A stretch of DNA of 58,101 nucleotides from the NCBI GenBank assembly GCA_000961695.1, contig LADW01000060.1, positions 1 to 58,101 of the forward strand. Direction: 5' to 3'. This DNA is from Hyphomonadaceae bacterium BRH_c29. GTDB taxonomy: Bacteria; Pseudomonadota; Alphaproteobacteria; Caulobacterales; Hyphomonadaceae. Under the pieces are notes generated by a model. The model searched no databases. It worked only from the letters and a program-made list of their open reading frames with translations, and was not told where the DNA came from. The translations under genes and the position numbers were made by a program. Of the stretch, positions 51,101 to 58,101 are shown one piece after another. Each line of letters opens with the position of its first letter. Within the stretch, counting starts at the first letter, position 1.

Positions 51101-51519
51101 TGCGAGGCCGTTCACATAACGCGCCTGAAGAGGCAAACGTCGATCTCACGCCGATGCTGGATGTGGTTTTCATCCTGCTCATCTTCTTTATCGTGACCTC
51201 GACCTTCACTCAGGAAGAAGCGCTGGGCCTTGAGCCCCCGCCGCCGCCTGCACCGCCGCAGGCAGAGCAGCTGCAATCTGTGCCGGCCATCCTGATCTAC
51301 GTGGATGAGTCCAACATGATTACGGTCAACGGGCGTAACACTGATATCGGCTCAGTCCGGGCCAATATCGAACGGGTGCGTGCCGAGACGCCGGAAAGCC
51401 AGGTCATAATTCAGGCGCATCCGCGTGCGAAAAGTGGTGTGGTCGTCCTTATCCGGGACGCTGCTTACAACGCCGGCTACAAATCAGGTGTGAACCTGGT
51501 TCTGTCGCAGGATCAATAG
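51100..51519 (+). CDS. exbD: ExbD/TolR energy-transduction protein (first copy)
   Basis: A 139-residue ExbD with the conserved membrane helix carrying the proton-binding Asp: NVDLTPMLDVVFILLIFFIV (about 8-27), where Asp in PMLDVVF is the family's key residue. A Pro-rich linker (PPPPPAPPQAEQ, about 46-57) and a periplasmic domain follow. It starts at ATG 51100, overlapping the exbB stop by one base (TGATG). The linker is unlike that of the second ExbD, so the two are probably not redundant. Confidence 0.93.
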   Translation: MRGRSHNAPEEANVDLTPMLDVVFILLIFFIVTSTFTQEEALGLEPPPPPAPPQAEQLQSVPAILIYVDESNMITVNGRNTDIGSVRANIERVRAETPESQVIIQAHPRAKSGVVVLIRDAAYNAGYKSGVNLVLSQDQ

Positions 51520-51530
51520 AGGAGCACCCT

Positions 51531-51947
51531 ATGTCACGCAGAAAACGCCAGTCTTTTGCCGGAGGGAGTGCCGAGGATGATGTGAACCTCACGCCGATGC
51601 TCGACGTGGTTTTCATCCTCCTGATCTTCTTCATTGTGACCGCACAGTTCATCAAGGTGCCCGGTATTCCTATCGTGCGTCCGGAAGTGGACAACAAGGC
51701 CAGCGTCAAGCCGCTCGCCATCCTGATCGCGATCAACAAAGAGAGCGAGATTTACATCGACAAGAAGCTGGTCTCGCCGGAAGAGGTTGGTTTCACCATC
51801 AAGCAGATGCGTGAAGACAACCCGCGCGGCGAGGTCGTGGTTCAGGCCGATGTGGATTCATCTGCCGAAACGCTTGTGGATGTGATGGAAACCATCAACC
51901 GTATCGATGGTGCAACCGCCATCAATATCTCGGCCAAGATTGAGTAG
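51531..51947 (+). CDS. exbD: ExbD/TolR energy-transduction protein (second copy)
   Basis: A 138-residue ExbD with the same conserved helix (VNLTPMLDVVFILLIFFIV, about 19-37, proton-binding Asp present) but without the Pro-rich linker of the first copy. The periplasmic part contains VVVQADVDSSAETLVDVM (about 102-119). The gene begins 11 bases after the first exbD, with GAGGAG before its ATG. Two different ExbD chains with an ExbB and a long ExbB agree with a mixed channel complex. Confidence 0.93.
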   Translation: MSRRKRQSFAGGSAEDDVNLTPMLDVVFILLIFFIVTAQFIKVPGIPIVRPEVDNKASVKPLAILIAINKESEIYIDKKLVSPEEVGFTIKQMREDNPRGEVVVQADVDSSAETLVDVMETINRIDGATAINISAKIE

Positions 51948-51956
51948 GAGCACACC

Positions 51957-52580
51957 ATGTTCAGCAATCCCCTGACGAGACTTTTGGTTGGTGTCGCGAT
52001 CGCTATTCCGATCGTTTATCTCCTCTTCATCCTGATGAATCAGCTCATCTCGGTGAAGGAAGTGAACCTGGAAAGTGGCCCACAGCGCGTTTTGACGGCC
52101 ATCACGCCTCAGAAGCAGGACTCGGAAGTTCGTACACGTCAGCGTTCGAAACCGAAGCGGATCGACTCGGCTCAGAAGCCACCGCCGCCGCCCAAGGTTT
52201 CGGCAACCAAGTCGAACATCAACCTGCCGACGCCGAAAATCGAAGGCGCTGCCCCGACTGATCTAAACCTCGGCCGCATGCAGTCGCTGGCGATCGACCC
52301 GGTTGCCATTTCAGACCGTGACGCCCAGCCGATCCGTCCGCCGATGCCGACGTATCCGCAGCGGGCACAGGAGCGCGGCACTGAAGGCAGCTGTGAAGTG
52401 CGCTTCAACGTGGATACCCGCGGTCGTCCCTACGACATCGTGGCGACCTGCACGGATTCGGTTTTCGTTCGCGAAGCCGAGCGGGCAGTGAGCAAGGTGG
52501 AATTCGCGCCGAAGATCATTCGCGGCAAGGCTGCCGAGCGTAAGAACGTGGTCTATCCGCTGGAATTCAAAATGCAGTAG
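51957..52580 (+). CDS. tonB: TonB energy-transducing protein (first copy)
   Basis: A 207-residue TonB. One N-terminal membrane helix (about 9-28, GVAIAIPIVYLLFILM) anchors it in the inner membrane. A basic and Pro-rich linker follows (KPPPPPKVS near 70), and the C-terminal domain (about 120-207) has the TonB_C pattern: PIRPPMPTYPQRAQERGTEG, then CEVRFNVDTRGRPYDIV, and ends VVYPLEFKMQ. It spans the periplasm and contacts TonB boxes of outer-membrane receptors. GGAG precedes ATG 51957, 9 bases after the second exbD. A terminator follows. Confidence 0.94.
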   Translation: MFSNPLTRLLVGVAIAIPIVYLLFILMNQLISVKEVNLESGPQRVLTAITPQKQDSEVRTRQRSKPKRIDSAQKPPPPPKVSATKSNINLPTPKIEGAAPTDLNLGRMQSLAIDPVAISDRDAQPIRPPMPTYPQRAQERGTEGSCEVRFNVDTRGRPYDIVATCTDSVFVREAERAVSKVEFAPKIIRGKAAERKNVVYPLEFKMQ

Positions 52581-52607
52581 GCCACAGCGTTCATTGCTGA
52601 TTTTTGG

Positions 52608-52632
52608 AAGGGCGCCCTTGCAGGGCGCCCTT
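52608..52632 (+). terminator. Intrinsic terminator after first tonB
   Basis: AAGGGCGCCC (52608-52617) pairs with GGGCGCCCTT (52623-52632) around TTGCA. The tail CTGCTTTT is modest, so some read-through into the second tonB is possible. Confidence 0.75.
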
Positions 52633-52749
52633 CTGCTTTTGGGGCGCCGATAATTGATCCTGGCCAGGCTGGATCCCATAGGGCCGCCCGGAGCGCCGGT
52701 TCGGGCTACGTCCTGAGGCCTGCACTTTCCTTCCCGGTTCAACTTTCCC

Positions 52750-52777
52750 TTGCGTAATGATGTACGTTATGTAATAT
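52750..52777 (+). promoter_or_regulatory. Candidate promoter of the second tonB
   Basis: TTGCGT (52750-52755), 16-base spacer, TAATAT (52772-52777); predicted start about 52784, 25 bases before the ATG at 52809. It lies after the terminator at 52608, so the second tonB can be expressed on its own. Confidence 0.6.
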
Positions 52778-52808
52778 AGTCACAAATATTAGGCGGAGGA
52801 AGAATACC

Positions 52809-53507
52809 ATGATTGCAACAGAGACATTCGGAGCAGGTCGCCATGGCGCTGCGCAGTCAGGCGGATTTGCCGGGGCTTTTGCGGCCGGCGCCACACAAGG
52901 GCAGGACCGCAGGTTCCTGACATCGATGATCCCTGCTGCAGCCGTGACGTTGGGTTTGTTCATTTTGATGACCCAGCTGATCCGGGCGGACGAGATCGAG
53001 CTGATCGAAAAGGAGGCGCGACCGTTGTTCGTCATTACGCCGCAACACATCGACGCCGAACCTGAGACTGTGATCCGGGATCGGTTCCCACCGGTCGACG
53101 TCGAGCTCCCGCCGTTACCACCTGTTACCAGGACTTCTGGCAAAGTTGATGGTTTCCCGATGCCGGTTCTGACGACAGGCGACTGGCCGCTGCCGCGGGA
53201 AGTCATCAGCTTTTCGCCGCCGAACGCCCAGCCAATAGGGGAGCGCGTCGCTACACCGATCCGCCCGCCGGTCGCGGCGTATCCGCCCCGCATGGCCGCG
53301 AGCGGTCTGGAGGGGGCGTGTGAGGTGCATTTCAGCCTCAGTTCGCGTGGGTTACCCTATGATGTGGTTGCAGCCTGCACACAATCGGGCTTTGAAAAAG
53401 AGGCCGCCAAGGCGGTGAGCCGCGCCGAGTTCCTGCCAGAAATCAGGCAGGGAATGCCTGTAGAGTCGCACAATTATGTCTATCCGATGGAATTCAAGCT
53501 GCAGTGA
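52809..53507 (+). CDS. TonB-like protein (second copy, divergent)
   Basis: A 232-residue TonB paralogue. The C-terminal domain (about 150-232) matches the first copy closely in pattern: PIRPPVAAYPPRMAASGLEG, CEVHFSLSSRGLPYDVV, and NYVYPMEFKLQ at the end. The membrane helix (about 39-57, IPAAAVTLGLFILMTQL) is preceded by an unusual Gly/Ala-rich cytoplasmic stretch of about 36 residues, and the linker is shorter and acidic/Pro-rich rather than basic. It probably arose by duplication and may serve a different set of receptors. GGAGGAAG is well placed before ATG 52809. Confidence 0.88.
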   Translation: MIATETFGAGRHGAAQSGGFAGAFAAGATQGQDRRFLTSMIPAAAVTLGLFILMTQLIRADEIELIEKEARPLFVITPQHIDAEPETVIRDRFPPVDVELPPLPPVTRTSGKVDGFPMPVLTTGDWPLPREVISFSPPNAQPIGERVATPIRPPVAAYPPRMAASGLEGACEVHFSLSSRGLPYDVVAACTQSGFEKEAAKAVSRAEFLPEIRQGMPVESHNYVYPMEFKLQ

Positions 53508-53513
53508 TGTGGA

Positions 53514-53525
53514 ATCAGCGCTGAT
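53514..53525. promoter_or_regulatory. 12-base palindrome before the TPR gene
   Basis: ATCAGCGCTGAT is a perfect palindrome 7 bases past the second tonB stop. The 206-base gap before the TPR gene shows no strong terminator, so the TPR gene may be read from the tonB promoter. Function of the palindrome is unknown. Confidence 0.3.
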
Positions 53526-53713
53526 GCATGTGTATCGGCATTGACGAGACGGTCGCGTCCGAACCATATCAGGGGAGAGTCACGACCAAGCTGGAAACAG
53601 GTCATTTGGCGCAGATAAAAAGCCTCGAAAGCCGCGCTGAAGTCCTTGATCCTGCCGGGCAATTCCGGTTGATTGGGTATTACTCCGCTACGACAGCGGT
53701 CAGGAGAGGAATT

Positions 53714-55117
53714 ATGGGTATCAGATCTGTTCTCAAGGGCGCCGTCATTGCCGGCTTCATGGTGTCGGTTGGTGCTGGTTCGGCACTTGCTCAGGCAGCA
53801 TGCGAAGAAACAGAGTTTTCGTCAAAGACCGGTGCGGTCTATCTCGAAGCCGAACAGGCCGCGATGACGAACAATGATTACAATGCGGCAGCCAACAAGC
53901 TGGCTCAGCTCAAGCAGATGACGCTGAACTGCTACGAAGAAGGCGCTGTCCTCAAGCTGTCGGCCTACATCAATATCCAGAAGGGTGACCGTACGGGCGC
54001 CATCAACGATCTGATGGCTGCGCTGAACAAGGGCTACGTGGCTGAGGCCGACAAGGCTCAGACCTATTACAACATCGCCCAGATCTATCTTCAGGCCGAG
54101 GACGTCAACAAAGCCCTCGAATACATGAAGATCTGGCAGCAGGCTGGCGGCAAGCCGGACCGGACCCAGAAATGGCAGCTCGCTGTGCTCTATCAGCGCG
54201 TCGACAATTTCAAGGAAGCCATCAAGTGGGGGGAGTTGGTCAAGGCCGAAGACGGCAAGAAATATGACCAGCAGCTCTATGACCTTCTGATTTTCCTCTA
54301 CAATCAGGCTGACGACAAGGCGAAGCTCGCCAGCATTCTGGAAGAAGTGGTCGCGCAAAAGCCGACCGAGCGGAAATACTGGGACGCAATTGCTGGCAAC
54401 TACTTCGCCAGCAATGAAGAGCGCCGCGCGTTCGAAGTCCAGAAGGCCATGTATCTCAACGGTATGCTGACGACCGAAGACGAGATCATGCGCATCGTGA
54501 ACTTCTACAACAGGTTCAACGTGCCCTATCAGGGCGCGAAGATCCTTGAGAAGGAAATGAATGCCGGCCGCATTTCGAAAAGCCTCGACCACCTTGAGCT
54601 TCTGGCCAACCTCTACCAGGTTGCCCGCGAGCACGAGAAAGCCATCCCGGTCATCCGCGCAGCGGCTGACGCTGGCGGCGGCGGTGCGATGTATGAGCGC
54701 CTTGGTCGCTCTTATGCCGACCTTCAGAAATGGAAAGAGGCCGAAGATGCGCTGCAGAAAGCTCTCAGCCTGGGCGGCGTGAAAGATCCGGGCACGGCCT
54801 GGGTCCAGATCGGCCAATCCCGTTATGAGCGTGAAGACCGCGCGGGCGCTCGCGAAGCCTTCCGGAAAGGCAACAATCGCGCAGGCGCCAGCTGGCTCGC
54901 CTTCATGGACTCCGAAGAATCAACCGCCATGGCGCTTGAATGCTTCAAGTTCCAGTCGGCGCTTCTGAACGTGACCAACGAATCCAAGGTCTGTAAGCGC
55001 CTTGAAGTCTTCGGTGCGGAAAACATGCCGGACAACTGCAAGACCGTGAACGAGCGTTTCGACGCTGCCGAGAAGGCCTTCAACGAAGCGCCGGTCTGTA
55101 AGGGTCAACGCGCCTGA
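53714..55117 (+). CDS. Periplasmic TPR protein of the TonB locus
   Basis: A 467-residue secreted protein with signal peptide (about 1-28, ending ALAQA) and many TPR-like helix pairs (for example AQTYYNIAQIYLQAEDVNKALEYM split around 115, and ALQKALSLGG). Cys residues near both ends (CEET, CKRL, CKT, VCKGQRA) could form disulfides. TPR proteins are standard members of DUF3450/TonB loci and are thought to hold the periplasmic complex together. GAGGAATT precedes ATG 53714. The frame continues upstream to 53528 without similarity. Ends at a strong terminator. Confidence 0.88.
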   Translation: MGIRSVLKGAVIAGFMVSVGAGSALAQAACEETEFSSKTGAVYLEAEQAAMTNNDYNAAANKLAQLKQMTLNCYEEGAVLKLSAYINIQKGDRTGAINDLMAALNKGYVAEADKAQTYYNIAQIYLQAEDVNKALEYMKIWQQAGGKPDRTQKWQLAVLYQRVDNFKEAIKWGELVKAEDGKKYDQQLYDLLIFLYNQADDKAKLASILEEVVAQKPTERKYWDAIAGNYFASNEERRAFEVQKAMYLNGMLTTEDEIMRIVNFYNRFNVPYQGAKILEKEMNAGRISKSLDHLELLANLYQVAREHEKAIPVIRAAADAGGGGAMYERLGRSYADLQKWKEAEDALQKALSLGGVKDPGTAWVQIGQSRYEREDRAGAREAFRKGNNRAGASWLAFMDSEESTAMALECFKFQSALLNVTNESKVCKRLEVFGAENMPDNCKTVNERFDAAEKAFNEAPVCKGQRA

Positions 55118-55140
55118 TCCGGCATCACAGCCAAATTGAA

Positions 55141-55168
55141 AAGCCCCGGCCATGTGCCGGGGTTTTTT
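55141..55168. terminator. Terminator between TPR gene and convergent VWA gene
   Basis: CCCCGGC (55144-55150) pairs with GCCGGGG (55156-55162), followed by six T on the plus strand; on the minus strand the stem is followed by CTTTTC, so it may also serve the convergent gene, which stops at 55178. Confidence 0.9.
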
Positions 55169-55177
55169 GTTTGGGGC

Positions 55178-56518
55178 CTAGTTATAGGCGCTGAGAATTT
55201 CGTCGACGGCGCGTTCCATGTCTTTCAGCGTCGAGACGTGTGTGACCTGGGCGCAGAAGGGCCGGTAGCGCGGGATGACGCTGTCGCCGGTGCCCCACAG
55301 GGCGGGACCTTCCGGGTTCAGCCAGATCACGCGCTTGGCTCGCGCGGCAAACTCCCGGAACAGATCGATTCGTGGATCACCGTAATTCGACCGCGCATCG
55401 CCCAGCACGAGCATGGTCGTGCGCCGGTCGATGATCTGCTCGTGATGGATTTTCAGGTCAGACCAGGCTTGGCCATAGCTGGTCGATCCCATTCCGTATT
55501 CGCGCAGGATCTTCGCCATCGCGGTCTCGAAATCATTCTGTTCCAGCACGTCATCGACAGAGCCGAGCCGGAACGAGAAGGCGAAGGCGTGCAGGTCCGG
55601 CACGACATCCTTCATCGACCAGAGCAGGAGGAGCAGGAAGCGCACATATTGTGCGACCGAGCCTGAGACGTCGCAGATCACGACGATCTTCGGCTTGTCC
55701 TTGCGCTTCTGGCGCCAGATCACGTTGAACGGCACCCCATCGACGCCGGCATTGGCGCGCATCGTGCGGCGCACGTCGAGCTGGCCTCGATTACGGCGGC
55801 GTCGGCGCCTTGAGTGTTTTACCGCGAGCCGTTTGGCGATCTTGGCGATGAGGCGCTTCATCCGCTCCATGTCGCTGCGATCGAGGGCGGAGAGTTTCTT
55901 GTCGGCGGCAAAGTCGTCGCGGAATTGTTGTGTCTCGCCAGCGCCGAAAACGTCGAACGCTTTCTCGGCGCGCTCCCGGGCGCGCATTGTCAGTTCACGG
56001 CGCACGTCTATCAGGCGTTGCGCCTCGGCGTCACCCTCCTGTCCGCCTTGTTGCAGCGCTTCCAGCAGACGGGCCTGCAGTTTCTCCCCGCCCATCTGTT
56101 TCACCATCTGCTGGGCGAAATAGGCGACCTGGGTGGAGAAGCGGATATTGTCGACGCCGGAGGCTTCTGCCGCTTTCTCGATGGCCATGGCGAGGCCGGT
56201 CTCGTCACCGGATTCCACGAGGTCGACCGGGTCTGGCGCTTCGCCTGACTCGGAGGAGGCATCTGACGGGGTGTCTTCCCGATCTGTTTGCTGGTTCTGA
56301 CGGTCGCTGTGGGAGAAGTAGAGTTCGAACAGTTCGTCGAACGTCACTTTCTCGTCCGGCGATTTGGCCAGGACGCAGCCGAGGGAATCCTTCAGCAGGT
56401 CCCGGTCGGCATAACCGATCAGTTTGAGCGTGCGTGCCGCGTCCAGGGCTTCACCGGTTGAGACCCGCACGTCGGAGGAGCGCAGGGCACGGATGAAGTT
56501 GGTCAGCGGGCGTTCCAT
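55178..56518 (-). CDS. VWA-domain protein, CoxE-like
   Basis: A 446-residue cytoplasmic protein. The C-terminal von Willebrand A domain has the metal-site motif VICDVSGS (about 280-287), and GSTSYGQAW and LGDARSNYGDP as the following MIDAS loops; a basic run of seven Arg/Lys lies at about 236-243. The N-terminal half is helical and acidic. CoxE-like proteins pair with MoxR-type ATPases and help insert metals or remodel enzymes. The ATPase gene is immediately upstream, 7 bases away, on the same strand. No CO dehydrogenase gene is in the window, so the client is unknown. Confidence 0.9.
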   Translation of the reverse strand: MERPLTNFIRALRSSDVRVSTGEALDAARTLKLIGYADRDLLKDSLGCVLAKSPDEKVTFDELFELYFSHSDRQNQQTDREDTPSDASSESGEAPDPVDLVESGDETGLAMAIEKAAEASGVDNIRFSTQVAYFAQQMVKQMGGEKLQARLLEALQQGGQEGDAEAQRLIDVRRELTMRARERAEKAFDVFGAGETQQFRDDFAADKKLSALDRSDMERMKRLIAKIAKRLAVKHSRRRRRRNRGQLDVRRTMRANAGVDGVPFNVIWRQKRKDKPKIVVICDVSGSVAQYVRFLLLLLWSMKDVVPDLHAFAFSFRLGSVDDVLEQNDFETAMAKILREYGMGSTSYGQAWSDLKIHHEQIIDRRTTMLVLGDARSNYGDPRIDLFREFAARAKRVIWLNPEGPALWGTGDSVIPRYRPFCAQVTHVSTLKDMERAVDEILSAYN

Positions 56519-56525
56519 GGCCCCG

Positions 56526-57518
56526 TCAGCCGAGATCCGGATAGCCGGAGGAGGTGCGCCCGCCGGGCTTCTGGACGAGAGATTCGCGCAGCATTTTTGG
56601 CACAGCCGGGCCGATCACGGCGATGTCGCTTTCATGTTTGAGCAGCACGTTCAGCGTGTCGCGCACGAAGGTTTCGTCCAGCGCCGTTGCGTGCAGCAGC
56701 AGCAGTGTTTTGGCCCAGTCCACCGTTTCCGCGATGGAGGGGCGTTTCTTGATGTCCACTTCGCGCACGGACTGAACGAAGGCGACCATCTGGTTCAGCA
56801 GGTCTGCGTCGAGCCCCTCGACCCGGGCGCGGACGATGCGGCGTTCGCGGGCATGATCAGGGAAGCCGATATGGAGGTGAAGGCAGCGGCGTTTCAGCGC
56901 GTCGCCAAGTTCCCGCACATTGTTCGAGGTCAGAATGACCAGTGGTGGCACATTCGCGCTGATCGTGCCGATTTCCGGTACGGTAACCTGATAGTCCGAC
57001 AGGACTTCCAGCAGGAAGGCCTCGAATTCCTCGTCCGACTTGTCGATTTCGTCGATCAGGAGGACAGAGCCGGCCTCCTGTTTCATTGCGGTCAGAAGCG
57101 GCCGGGATTCGAGGAATTGTTCGGAGAAGAACAGGTCTTCGAAAGTCGACAATTTGCCCAGCGAATCCTGAAGCGTTTCAGCGTCGCCGATGACATCGTT
57201 CAGCTTCTCCTTCAGGATCTGCGTGTAGAGCAACTGCTTGCCATATTTCCACTCATACAGCGCCTTGCCTTCATCAAGGCCTTCATAGCATTGCAGGCGC
57301 AGCAGCGGCAGGTCGAGCCAGCGCGACAGCGAGGCGGCAAGGTCTGTCTTGCCGACGCCCGCCGGGCCTTCGATCAGGATCGGTTTGCGCAGGCCAAGAG
57401 CCAGGAAAACCGCCGTCGAGATCTGCCGCGTGGAGATATAGCCCACGCCTTCGAGGCCCGCCGTAATGGCGTCTATGGAAGTCATCGGCTCGTAGCCGGT
57501 GGAGAGGTCTTTTGCCAT
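56526..57518 (-). CDS. MoxR-family AAA+ ATPase
   Basis: A 330-residue AAA+ chaperone-like ATPase. Walker A is IEGPAGVGKTD (about 42-52), Walker B VLLIDEIDKSD, sensor 1 VILTSNN, then the LGDALKRRCLHLHIGFPD region with the arginine finger. MoxR proteins work with VWA proteins, here the gene 7 bases downstream, to mature or activate a client enzyme. ATG 57518 gives a normal length; the frame runs on to 57737 through repeat DNA with Arg/Pro-rich, non-family sequence. ATG 57485 is an alternative. Confidence 0.92.
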   Translation of the reverse strand: MAKDLSTGYEPMTSIDAITAGLEGVGYISTRQISTAVFLALGLRKPILIEGPAGVGKTDLAASLSRWLDLPLLRLQCYEGLDEGKALYEWKYGKQLLYTQILKEKLNDVIGDAETLQDSLGKLSTFEDLFFSEQFLESRPLLTAMKQEAGSVLLIDEIDKSDEEFEAFLLEVLSDYQVTVPEIGTISANVPPLVILTSNNVRELGDALKRRCLHLHIGFPDHARERRIVRARVEGLDADLLNQMVAFVQSVREVDIKKRPSIAETVDWAKTLLLLHATALDETFVRDTLNVLLKHESDIAVIGPAVPKMLRESLVQKPGGRTSSGYPDLG

Positions 57519-57620
57519 GCCTTCAGGGGTAGGGCGGGGGACCGGCACTGGCAAGCCTTGTCGCAAGGGCAGCGGGGCAAGGCATGGTTTCCAGTCTCTC
57601 CGTCTCCTGCCGCGCCTCCG

Positions 57621-57735
57621 TTTCCCTCTCCGACCGCTTCGCGGCCACCTCCCCCGCACCCCCTGCCGCCCGTTCCGTCCCTTATCCTCCACCGCTTGCG
57701 GGGGAGGTGTCACCGAAGGTGACGGAGGGGGAAAC
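57621..57735. repeat. Palindromic intergenic repeats (two adjoining units)
   Basis: The right unit (57681-57735) has two nested hairpins: CCTCC (57686-57690) with GGAGG (57703-57707), and GTCACC-GAA-GGTGAC (57709-57723), then GGAGGGGG. The left unit (57621-57660) has CCGC-TTC-GCGG with CACCTCCCCC, in the opposite sense. Such short mobile-looking palindromes are dispersed in Caulobacterales-type genomes, as far as I recall; other copies were not seen in this window. The rest of 57519-57791 has no gene. Confidence 0.65.
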
Positions 57736-57791
57736 ACGTGCGGCCGGAAACGGGACCACGTTCCGGCAATATCCCAAGTTTCAAGCAGGCC

Positions 57792-58049
57792 TCAACTCGT
57801 GTCCGCCCAGCTTTTCAGCGCATCGTTCAGGAGCTGCGGCAGGAGGCTGGCGACGAGGCCGAGTTCCGGGTCCAGGCGGTGACGCCCGGCCATCGGCACC
57901 ACGTGGGGCCTGGCTTCGCCCTTCGCCTGCCAGCGCTGGATGGTGTGCGCGAGGCGCTTCGCATGCGGTTCCGGATTCTTCAGAATTCTGATCAGCGCCA
58001 CGAGGCGCGCGATGACCGGCGCAGCGTCGACGGACCGTATAGGGACCAC
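57792..58049 (-). CDS. Short hypothetical protein
   Basis: An 85-residue basic, helical protein of no family I can name. It looks coding rather than a shadow: it is the most protein-like frame in this gap, with RLVALIRILKNPEPHAKRLA and ELGLVASLLPQLLNDALKSW as amphipathic helices and an HVVPMAGRHRL linker. The GTG start at 58049 is uncertain because the adjacent bases are repetitive, and no clear ribosome site is seen. No signal peptide or membrane segment. Nothing in the context suggests a role. Confidence 0.5.
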   Translation of the reverse strand: MVPIRSVDAAPVIARLVALIRILKNPEPHAKRLAHTIQRWQAKGEARPHVVPMAGRHRLDPELGLVASLLPQLLNDALKSWADTS

Positions 58050-58076
58050 ATAAACACCGTTTAAACACCGTATAGG
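58029..58076. repeat. Short direct repeats at window edge
   Basis: ACCGTATAGG occurs twice (near 58034 and 58066), and AAACACCGT is repeated back to back between them. They overlap the putative start of the short gene at 58049 and may be a control site or simple repeat expansion. Confidence 0.4.
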
Positions 58077-58101
58077 CGGGCCGGCCTTGGGCGGGGCCAG
58101 A

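Noticed and set aside
1..58101. CRISPR array, rRNA operon, phage genes or a replication origin
   Set aside because: No regularly spaced repeats, rRNA sequence, phage structural genes or DnaA-box cluster were seen; the direct repeats at 58029-58076 are too few and short for a CRISPR array.

Overview
The window is high-GC, densely packed DNA from an alphaproteobacterium, most likely of the Hyphomonadaceae/Caulobacterales type. This is judged from gene content only (methionine synthase split over two genes, an ArsR regulator fused to a methyltransferase next to metF, the cobT/DUF1289/aspartic-protease neighbourhood, a DUF3450-ExbB-ExbD-TonB-TPR locus, and intergenic repeats of a kind I associate with that group). 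No database search was possible. I recognise about 55 protein genes, one tRNA (Gln, TTG), several intrinsic terminators, candidate promoters and operators, and one candidate structured RNA.

Layout. 1-495: end of an IS5-family element cut by the window edge. 570-7110: a lipoprotein amidase, then a minus-strand three-gene envelope cluster (TPR lipoprotein, membrane coiled-coil protein, TerB-like protein), then mlaA-mlaC for lipid trafficking. 7178-13681: a methionine operon, arsR-methyltransferase / metF / VOC protein / metH (homocysteine part) / gamma-glutamylcyclotransferase-like gene / metH (folate, B12 and activation part), mostly joined by 4-base start/stop overlaps. 13678-20539: DUF5694 lipoprotein, pyruvate kinase, aspartic protease, DUF1289 protein, a divergent CobT, and a tandem pair of acyl-CoA dehydrogenases. 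20627-35342: glycosyltransferases, a PilZ protein, an FAD oxidoreductase, and an exopolysaccharide locus with outer-membrane barrel, Wzc/ExoP-type co-polymerase kinase, Wzy/ExoQ-like polymerase, ExoY-type initiating transferase, Wza/ExoF-type export lipoprotein, a PPP-type phosphatase and an ExoA-like transferase. 35493-47657: monooxygenase-fold protein, a third acyl-CoA dehydrogenase, a thioredoxin-like protein, an MFS transporter, an HtrA protease, a CYP153-like P450 with a TauD-type dioxygenase, rarA, an RluA-type synthase, a UDP-glucuronate epimerase-like gene and sppA.

47813-55168: tRNA-Gln is followed by a 433-base gene-free leader that holds a strongly paired RNA element, then an energy-transduction operon: DUF3450 protein, long ExbB (TtpC-like), short ExbB, two ExbD, TonB. 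A second TonB with its own candidate promoter and a TPR protein follow. Together they should energise TonB-dependent outer-membrane transport. 55178-58101: a VWA (CoxE-like) and MoxR ATPase pair, palindromic intergenic repeats, and a short conserved-looking hypothetical gene.

Most noteworthy: the structured leader RNA ahead of the TonB operon; the apparently leaderless, self-operated ArsR-methyltransferase gene; the cyclotransferase-fold gene between the two metH halves; a CobT homologue without the usual catalytic glutamate; and the uncharacterised TPR/coiled-coil/TerB envelope operon.
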